A stretch of DNA of 64,000 nt, taken from the NCBI GenBank assembly GCA_003996215.1, contig QJPP01003119.1, positions 62,001 to 126,000 on the forward strand, given 5' to 3'. A model generated the notes under the pieces. The model worked only from the letters and a program-made list of their open reading frames with translations. It was not told where the DNA came from and made no database searches. Source of the stretch: Jaltomata sinuosa (taxonomy: Eukaryota; Streptophyta; Magnoliopsida; Solanales; Solanaceae). The translations under genes were made by a program, and so were the position numbers. Shown one piece after another: positions 57,271-64,000 of the stretch (position 1 is the first letter of the stretch; each line of letters starts with the position of its first letter).

Positions 57271-58522
57271 AAAGGAGATACAAATAATAAACAAAGAAGA
57301 ATATCTAGATGAAGAATCTACGGATCAAAAGATAATATTTGATTTTAACATATTTGATCAGATAAAAGGGAAAGAGTTAGACTTAAGTGTAGATAAAATA
57401 TTTAGTATACCAATTATAAGAAACTTATTCAAAAGACAGAAAGAAGAATACTACGTAGTAAGTCAAAAGGAACATGTGATAGATTGTAAATATACACAAG
57501 GAAAAGCAAAAATACCCCTAATAAGCAGAAGAATCATAAATAAAGAAATACAAAGATCTAAAAGTAAGAGATCCAATAAAATACGTACATCTAGGTGGAA
57601 CAGAAATATTAATAAAAGCTTGTTTTAGAGAAGGAATAGATACATCAATAGAAATATATTTAGCAGACGATAGGATAATAGAACCTATAGAAAAAAGCAT
57701 AATAAGCGCAGTTAAAGGAAATTTAATATACCGAAAGTTTAAATTTATAATAAGTGCTAATTATTCAGTAGCAGTATCAGATAAAAATATAGATAAATCT
57801 TTAGTATTATATTGGAAAATGTCAGGAATAGAACTAGCCCCAGGCAGTAAAATATTTACAGCAAGATGTAAAAACTTGTATGTATTAACTACTAAACATA
57901 AAATAACAGCAAAAAATAAAATAAATAGGATAAAGATAGAAAACCCCTTTGAAAAGATAGTTACTCTGATAGACAAAAATGAATATAGTTATAAAGAAAT
58001 AGATTTTGACGAAGATTTAGAAAAAGTAAAATTAAGCACTTCTAAAAGAATAAACTATGAACCAAGATTAAGCATATCAGGTAGCAGGAGATATGAACCA
58101 AGCACAAGTATAAATTACGAACCAGAAATGCAAGAATCATCTACAAAAATGATAAAACATCAAAAAGAAGAATTAAACCAATACTATATAGCAGGAATAA
58201 TAAATCAACAAAAATATTTAATATTAATAGATATAGGACAGAAGAAAATAACATAACAAGAGAATTAGTTATGAAAGATAAGATAAAAGTAAAAAACCAG
58301 TCATGTCCAGATCTACCAAAAACATTAGTAAATACTAAAGAAATAGTAAAAAAGGAAATAATTATAGGAGGAATACCAATAAAAATAAAATTCGAAATAC
58401 ACCAAGAAAAAAATATAATATTAGGAATCAAATGGTTAGAAAAAATGAAGCCATACAGTATAGAAAATAAACAATTAATAATAACATATGGTAATAAGAA
58501 AATAACAATAAAAAGAGTTTAA
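57263..58522 (+). pseudogene. Pararetrovirus movement protein with C-terminal retropepsin-like domain
   Basis: The ATG at 57263 lies within ATGACTGA at the end of the coat ORF. The N-terminal part 57263-57560 has LDLSVDKIFSIPIIRNLF. After a frame shift near 57560 come PIKYVHLGGTEILIKACF, TSIEIYLADDRI and ISANYSVAVSDKN, as in 30K-type movement proteins that widen plasmodesmata. The C-terminal part, 58170-58522 with another shift near 58245, looks like a second retropepsin: KYLILIDIG then EIIIGGIPIKIKF and NIILGIKWLEKMKPYSIE. It ends with TAA at 58520, 14 bases before the pol ATG. Confidence 0.8.
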
Positions 58523-58536
58523 AAGGAAACTATGAA

Positions 58537-60446
58537 ATGAAGATATATATACTAGCAAAAATAATAGTAGAAGGATATAATAATAGATATTACACACCAA
58601 TGATAGATACAGGAGCAGAAGCTAATATATGTAAATATAATTGTTTACCAGAAGAAAAATGGGAAAAGCTAAAAACACCAATAGTAGTAACATGATTTAA
58701 TAACGAAGGTAGTATGATTACACATAAAGCAAAAAATATAAAAATACAAATATGGGATAAAATATTAACAATAGAAGAAGTATATAATTACGAACTAACA
58801 ACAAAAGATATGTTATTAGGAATGCCTTTTTTAATAAATCTATATCCACATACAATAACAAAAACACATTGGTGGTTCACAACACCATGTAACAACAAAG
58901 TAGGAGCAAAAAGAGTTAGTAATAAAAATAGAAAACCAACAGAATGGATAAAAGGAAGTGAAAAAATAAACCAAAAATTAGAAAACATAGATCAGTTAGA
59001 TCATAAAATAGAATTAATTATATTCTCAATAGACAAGATAAAAGCAATACAAGATAAATTAGAAACACTGTATAGTGAAGAATCACTAAAAGGATGGGAA
59101 AATCACAAAACAAAAGTTAAGATAGAACTAGTGGAAGAAAATAGTATTATAACCCAAAACCTTTAAAATATAATTTCAATGATTTAGAAGAATTTAAAAT
59201 GCATATTAATGAATTACTAGAAAAGAACTATATACAAGAAAGTAATAGTAAACATTCTAGCCCAGCATTCATAGTAAACAAACATAGTGAACAAAAAAGA
59301 GGAAAAAGTAGGATGGTCATAGACTATAGAAATTTAAATGCAAAAAACCAAAACATATAACTACCCAATACCAAATAAAATATTAAAAATAAGACAAATA
59401 CAAGGATATAATTATTTTAGTAAATTTGACTGTAAATCAGGATTTTACCACCTAAAACTAGAAGATGCATCTAAAAAACTAACAACTTTTACAGTACCTC
59501 AGGGATTCTATGAATGGAACGTATTGCCGTTTGGATATAAAAATGCACCAGGTAGATACCAACACTTTATGGATAACTACTTTAACCAGCTAGAAAATTG
59601 CATAGTCTATATAGACGATATATTACTATACTCTAGAACACAAGAAGAACATATAAAATTATTAGAAAAATTCATACATATCATAGAAATCTCAGGAATT
59701 AGTCTAAGCAAAAAGAAAGCAGAAATAATGAAGAATCAAATAGAATTTTTAGGAATACAAATAGATAAAAATGGGATAAAAATGCAAACACATATAGTAC
59801 AAAAAATAATTGGATTAGACGAAAAGCTTGACACGAAAAAGAAACTACAATCCCTTTTAGGATTAGTTAACCAAGTACGAGAATATATACCTAAGCTAGC
59901 AGAAAATTTAAAGCCATTACAGAAAAAATTAAAGAAGGACGTAGAATACCATTTTGATGATACAGATAAAACCCATATAAGGAAAATTAAAAGTATGTGT
60001 AAACAGCTACCAAAACTATATTTTCCAGATGAAAATAAACAATTTACATACATAGTAGAAACAGATTCTAGCGATCATAGCTACGGCGGAGTATTAAAAT
60101 ATAAATATCAAAATGAAAAAATAGAACACCATTGTAGATATTACTCAGGATCATATACAGAACCACAAATAAAATGGAAAATAAATAGAAAAGAACTATT
60201 TGCATTATACAAATGTTTATTAAACTTCGAACCATATATAGTTTATAATAAATTTCTTGTAAGAACAGATAATACACAAGTTAAATGGTGGCTTACAAGA
60301 AAAATACAAGATTCAGTTACTACAAAAGAAATAAGAAGACTTGTATTAAGTATACAAAACTTTACATTTACAATTGAAGTAATTCAACTGACAAGAATGC
60401 AATTGCAGATCACCTATCAAGACAAAAGTACCCAGACGGAGGATAA
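58537..60446 (+). pseudogene. Pararetrovirus polyprotein: protease, reverse transcriptase, RNase H
   Basis: ATG at 58537. The protease has YTPMIDTGAEANI (active site DTGA at about 58606-58617) and DMLLGMPFLI, with an in-frame TGA at 58693. The coding frame shifts near 59160 and in an A-run near 59340. RT follows with YFSKFDCKSGFYHL, WNVLPFGYKNAPGRYQ and IVYIDDILLYSRTQEEH (catalytic Asp pair intact). RNase H has VETDSSDHSYGG, NRKELFALYKCL and LVRTDNTQVKWW. After a one-base shift near 60388 the end NAIADHLSRQ reads in the third frame to TAA at 60444. The intact protein would copy pregenomic RNA to DNA. Confidence 0.9.
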
Positions 60447-61611
60447 TACTCCGGATATAATCTCAATCCTTACTACGCTTTCCCTGAAAGTGGACAGTAT
60501 AGGAACGAGACTGCAAGAGATAGAAAAGAATGAGCTAAGTCAGAAGCATGACTTAAAATATGCGGAGCTAAAAGGTGACGATGAGAAACACCTAAAAACT
60601 CAAACTAACGAAAAATCTAGTATTTCAGGTACAGAAGCAGCATCGAGTAACTCGTCAGGAGCAGGAACTAGTAAACCAAGGTATGGAAATGCAAATATAG
60701 TATTCAGTAAATCATTTACACCAAGAATAAATAAAGACCCATTATGCATACCACCCCAAATAAATACCTACAAAGACAGCCTAAGCCAAGAAAAACAAAC
60801 GTACAACCATATAACCAGAGCATATATCGAGAACATCCATAAACTACAAACCTTTCTAAACCTAAACCCAAGGTCAAAAGCTACGAAAAATCCAGCAGAA
60901 GATTATATAACCCAACCATTACAAGGATACAACCGACTTATAGCACAACCAGGTACCAGTGCAAACCTAGTAAATACTTGCTACAATTACGGGCTACTAA
61001 GTACCGTATATACATCTACAGGAGAAGAAATAGCTACAATACCGGAAATACATAAACCCTTCACTACCTACAAAAGAATTACCAAAGGCACCTTATTCTT
61101 TATAAAATTCTATACAGCACCAGCAGAGATACTCCATAATGAGATAAAACCACCTATCCAAGTTATTAAAATAGGACTTACACGAGATGTGATTATACCA
61201 GAAAAAATAGAACAACAACCAGAAATACCTAAAGCAGAAATACCCGATTTCTATGCAAATAAGAGAACAATCGGATTATCTACAATACTCAGTGAATTAG
61301 CAAATAACTACCTCAACGAAAGTCGGATATGGAACTACTACTCCAGAGGACAAACTATAATATACGCTCATTCCAGAGAACTACGAGAAAACGACATGGA
61401 AGAAATATGGAAATGGATAATGACATTACTCAGGCCCGAACAGGAACTAATTACGAGAACTATACGGAAAGATTTTATCTCCCAGCAACTAATGACTAGA
61501 TATTGCAAACTGATTGGACAAAAATACCCGGATCATATATGTTCAAAATGTAACGGAGGAGAGAACATGGTTCCAGAAGTCCAATTAGATGAAGCCAAGA
61601 CAACCAATTAG
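60397..61611 (+). CDS. Pararetrovirus ORF in transactivator/inclusion-body position
   Basis: The ATG at 60397 overlaps the end of the pol frame by 50 bases, and the frame is open for 404 codons to TAG at 61609-61611. The upstream pol frame now runs into it without a stop (59338-61611), because of the one-base shift near 60388. Features: a predicted coiled coil near the N-terminus (SILTTLSLKVDSIGTRLQEI), a Ser/Gly linker, a conserved-looking middle (KGTLFFIKFYTAPAEILH) and a C-terminal Cys cluster (YCKLIGQKYPDHICSKC). Position after pol matches the caulimovirid transactivator, which permits reinitiation on polycistronic RNA. The function is inferred from position. This is the only long viral ORF without a visible break. 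Confidence 0.72.
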   Translation: MQLQITYQDKSTQTEDNTPDIISILTTLSLKVDSIGTRLQEIEKNELSQKHDLKYAELKGDDEKHLKTQTNEKSSISGTEAASSNSSGAGTSKPRYGNANIVFSKSFTPRINKDPLCIPPQINTYKDSLSQEKQTYNHITRAYIENIHKLQTFLNLNPRSKATKNPAEDYITQPLQGYNRLIAQPGTSANLVNTCYNYGLLSTVYTSTGEEIATIPEIHKPFTTYKRITKGTLFFIKFYTAPAEILHNEIKPPIQVIKIGLTRDVIIPEKIEQQPEIPKAEIPDFYANKRTIGLSTILSELANNYLNESRIWNYYSRGQTIIYAHSRELRENDMEEIWKWIMTLLRPEQELITRTIRKDFISQQLMTRYCKLIGQKYPDHICSKCNGGENMVPEVQLDEAKTTN

Positions 61612-61949
61612 ATAAAGCCAACAAAAAGGAGAAAGACATAAAGCAGATTCGAGATAAGAAAGAAAGACTTATGATACACTCAAATAAGGAAAAAGACAGA
61701 AAAAAGAATTCAAGACAAGGATAAAGAAACGACAAAAGAAGACCTATGTAAAGCTTTTCTTTATTAGCCTTTTCTTACTTTAATTGTAAGCCGTCCACCT
61801 ACTAGAATAGGACGACTACTTTTTTGACTTTTTAGCACTAGATGTCCACTTGTATAGAAAAGGGCATCCACCATCTTTTTACCTTTTTATCTTTTTATCT
61901 TAGCCATCCACTTGGAGGCACATGATGTAGATACTATATACAATTTCAA

Positions 61950-61958
61950 TATAAAAGG
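61950..61958 (+). promoter_or_regulatory. TATA box of the viral pregenomic promoter
   Basis: TATAAAAGG, preceded by TATATACAATTTCAA. Its distance to the 50-bp terminal repeat fits transcription starting just before that repeat. Confidence 0.75.
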
Positions 61959-61993
61959 AGATGGGGAGATGAGGTAGAGGGCATCCCTTACTC

Positions 61994-62043
61994 ATCCTTC
62001 TCTCTCTCTTAGCAATAATCTCTCAATTTCGCAATTCCGCCCA
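61994..62043 (+). repeat. Terminal repeat of the viral unit, 3' copy
   Basis: Matches 54378-54427 with three substitutions and marks where the viral sequence becomes redundant. After it, the sequence no longer follows the leader (no primer site), so the integration ends here or within a few bases. Confidence 0.85.
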
Positions 62044-62880
62044 CATTTCTTAAGACCTAACAAGAAAAGAGGGTAGTGCAGCTGATTCTAACGGCTTGTC
62101 GGATTCTAGCCTCTAACAGCTCCGAGCAATTTCTCTTCTATTAATTTTCTGTAAAAAAAATAATAATTTAAAAACAATATGTTAAAAAGCATCCTAAATG
62201 CTAGAGCCCAAAAGATAACAGAACTGCTTAGCATTAGGAGGAGGACAAATTTGACTTTATGTTATACCCGAGTCTTCGTCCTTTTACCGCTGATGCAGAG
62301 AAACTCACTTTCCAGCTTTGGGATCAACTTCTAATGCAATCAGATGGTAAGGGGGCATTGAGAACCATTTCGTGCCTTTTATAGCTCTTTTCTGCCGCCT
62401 ATCCTTACACCGGTTATATGTATTTATTATTCTTAATTTAACTTTTGAATATAACTCTTCCACTCCTAATGCTAATTATTCATAAACGAAGAGGCTGTCC
62501 AACGTAAAGTTGATTAATGTACTGAATTATGAAGGGTTAATGAATTGAATGGAGTGTTAAAGTAACATGAAAATTGTAATGGTTTTGTTACATATGAAAA
62601 TTTTGTACCGGTAATTAAATTCCTATGTATTGCTATATAACTTTTCAAATTCTCCAACTCTTGAGATTAACAAAGAGATCTGATTGCTTTAATGTATTGG
62701 TTTGTAAAGGAATATTACAAATTTTAGAGGGCATAATGGTCATTCAACTTTTGAGGGGTATTTTGGTATTTCAACTTATATATTTTTGTGTAAACAACAT
62801 AAAACACAGTAGTTTGGTCCCTAATTACGTTTTATCCCACTATTTTAAAATATTACATTTTCCCCGGTAGTTTAAAAAGG
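62044..62880. other. AT-rich flank after the viral sequence
   Basis: Probably host sequence. The only coding-like segment is the candidate exon at 62238-62346. The remainder is AT-rich with no recognised motif. Confidence 0.4.
62238..62346 (+). CDS. Candidate exon of an unknown plant gene
   Basis: An open 109-base segment preceded by ATTAG and followed by GGTAAGG, which fit splice acceptor and donor. It encodes FDFMLYPSLRPFTADAEKL and a further FQLWDQLLMQS, a balanced amino-acid mix unlike the AT-rich flanks. I do not recognise the protein and found no neighbouring exon on the same strand. It could be a gene fragment carried by a mobile element or chance. Confidence 0.3.
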
Positions 62881-63730
62881 AAAGGCGTGTATCCTTTGTA
62901 TTTTCGTGTATCATGGATACATATAACCTCTTCATTAATGGTAAATCTGTTTCTATTATGGCGCTTTAAAAGGAAATAAAATATTTACAATTAATGAGGA
63001 GTTAATCATTAATTGTAAATCTATTACTATTAGGGCGCTTTAAAAGGAAATAACAGATTTACAATTAATGAGGAGTAAATCATTAATTGTAAATCTATTA
63101 CTATTAGGGCGCTTTAAAAGGAAATAACAGATTTATAATTAATGAGGAGTAAATCTGCAGTATCCTCATCTCCACAAACAACTGGAGAATTCAAATTTCA
63201 ATTTAAAATTACTTGGATACACATCAAACTAGCAAGTAACTTCATTATACATGATACATGTAATAATAGATCTCAAATATCTAAGGATACACATTTAAAC
63301 AGCAAACAACAATAGGTATACTTGGATACACTGTTAACACTGTATCCAAGATTATAAGCTTGGATACATTATAACAGTGTTAAGGATACTTCCCAATATC
63401 TAAGGATACCCATCTAAACAACAAATAGATATATGTATACTTGGATACATGTTAATATTGGATACAAGTTTGTAAGCTTGGATACATTGTAACAGTGTTA
63501 AGGATACATGTTACCAACATCTCAAATAGCAGGTTGCAGTAGTATTGGGATACATGTTAACATGAATTAATCTTGGATACATGTAACACAAGATTTGCTT
63601 ACAATGTTATCCCTGGATACGTATTGCTTTGTTTTGATTTGAAACTTTAAATTTACAAAAGTTACACATTTACAACTCAGATAGATATATGTATACTTGG
63701 ATACATGGAAAATAACACTGGATACATGGT
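62880..63730. repeat. Dense cluster of GGATACA / TGTATCC words
   Basis: More than 15 copies of GGATAC or GTATCC, often as CTTGGATACAT, spread over 850 bases in both orientations. It includes the near-palindrome at 63321-63350 centred on GTTAAC. It also holds two longer repeated phrases (AAGCTTGGATACATT and AACAGTGTTAAGGATAC, near 63356-63390 and 63474-63508). Confidence 0.7.
62941..63158. repeat. Tandem repeat, 74-bp unit, three copies, with hairpins
   Basis: Copies start at 62941, 63015 and 63089 (GTAAATCTRTT...GGCGCTTTAAAAGGAAATAA). Across the unit boundaries there are perfect inverted repeats. Arms 62983-62997/63006-63020 are 15 bp with an 8-base loop. Arms 63055-63071/63080-63096 are 17 bp with an 8-base loop. 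Confidence 0.9.
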
Positions 63731-63757
63731 AACAAGTTGGTAACACTGGAAAATAAC

Positions 63758-64000
63758 ATCTGGGTTTGAGTCCTTTGTTCTTGATTTCAAATTTTTGTGC
63801 AATTCATTCATTTTGACTTGATCGTTTCTAAATTTGGATTTATTTTCAGCAAAGTCTTCTTCTTCAAAGTCTCTAACAGCCGGAACAAAGGTCGGAGAAG
63901 GCACTTCATTGTTCCTAGACAGCAATGTGTTCCTAGGACTACTTTCTGCATTCTGATTTTGTGTCCTTTTCCTTAGCAGATACTGTAGTTTCTTGATCCA
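63758..64000 (-). CDS. Candidate exon of an unknown plant gene, open to the window edge
   Basis: The minus strand is open from the right edge leftward for at least 80 codons. It encodes WIKKLQYLLRKRTQNQNAES, then PSPTFVPAVRDFEEEDF and NDQVKMNELHKNL. The composition is charged and protein-like until about 63758, where it runs into the GGATACA repeats. The left part of the frame (to 63677) is probably intron or repeat. I do not recognise the family. The strand is opposite to the other candidate exon. Confidence 0.35.

Larger units (their letters stand above)
54378..62043 (+). mobile_element. Endogenous pararetrovirus (Caulimoviridae, solendovirus-like), about one genome unit
   Basis: An AT-rich block with the order of a plant pararetrovirus: leader with tRNA-Met primer site, ORF1, coat protein, movement protein, protease-RT-RNase H, transactivator-position ORF, promoter. 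There is no integrase. A 50-bp sequence at 54378-54427 recurs at 61994-62043. The distance of 7616 bases is close to the known solendovirus genome size (about 7.7-8 kb). The separate coat, movement, pol and transactivator ORFs and the Solanaceae-like context favour a solendovirus-type virus; that assignment is inference. Frameshifts and stops break every ORF before the last, so this copy cannot make a full protein set. Confidence 0.9.
61612..62043 (+). promoter_or_regulatory. Pararetrovirus promoter region
   Basis: An intergenic region after the last ORF. It has four words of the form (G/A)TCCAC(C/T) at 61793, 61844, 61866 and 61906 and several TTTTTAC/TTTTTATC runs. A TATA box lies at 61950-61958, about 40 bases before the terminal repeat. 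It has the position of the 35S-type promoter. The start site is expected about 25-35 bases after the TATA box, near 61985. Confidence 0.75.

Noticed and set aside
59338..61611. 757-codon frame as one natural polyprotein
   Set aside because: The last RNase H motif lies in another frame and ends at 60446, and the downstream ORF has its own start at 60397. The long frame is a by-product of a one-base shift.

Overview
The window is plant nuclear DNA made almost entirely of repeats. It suggests a Solanaceae genome, probably Solanum or a close relative. The evidence is stacked Ty3/gypsy LTR retrotransposons of the Tekay (Del) chromovirus and Athila types, plus an AT-rich endogenous pararetrovirus whose ORF layout resembles the solendoviruses (tobacco vein clearing virus type) known from Solanaceae genomes. 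The genus is inference. I see no intact cellular gene, only two weak candidate exons in the last 2 kb.

Layout. 1-5850 is the 5' part of a minus-strand Tekay-type element (A), with a 2.0 kb LTR at 3852-5850. A sits in an older, badly decayed plus-strand element (F, 5851-7571). Element E (7572-50747, minus strand, Athila type) is inserted in F. E carries gag, protease and an env-position ORF but has lost RT, RNase H and integrase. Two younger elements sit inside E. D (8847-25202, Athila type, target duplication CACAA) lies in E's left LTR. B (25905-42790, plus-strand Tekay type, 2.2 kb LTRs, target duplication CTCAT/CTCAC) lies in E's interior. D itself contains a 3 kb solo LTR (10804-13862). 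B's integrase gene is split by element C (31923-about 39237, minus strand, 3' LTR only) and by scraps of an A-type LTR (39238-39385). This is a nest about five insertions deep.

50748-52320 is an unclassified LTR-like remnant with short tandem repeats. 52332-52495 is a 63-bp tandem repeat, and 52496-53970 is AT-rich DNA that I cannot classify.

53971-62043 holds a nearly complete but broken pararetrovirus copy: leader with tRNA-Met primer site, small ORF1, coat protein with zinc knuckle, movement protein, protease-RT-RNase H, transactivator-like ORF, and promoter with TATA box. The same 50-bp sequence lies just before the primer site and just after the TATA box, 7616 bp apart, so about one genome unit is present. 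All reading frames before the last one are interrupted. 62044-64000 is AT-rich flank with a 74-bp tandem repeat that forms strong hairpins, a dense cluster of GGATAC/GTATCC words, and two possible exons.

How it works together. The retroelement genes are gag-pol machinery for self-copying, and every copy here is inactivated. Retroelement ORFs are mostly broken by in-frame stops, many of which look like C-to-T decay. The viral ORFs are broken mainly by single-base frameshifts. The most unusual pattern is that each LTR family carries its own cluster of short palindrome-like words, and in D and E the same element-specific words recur in internal spacers beside the env-position ORF.
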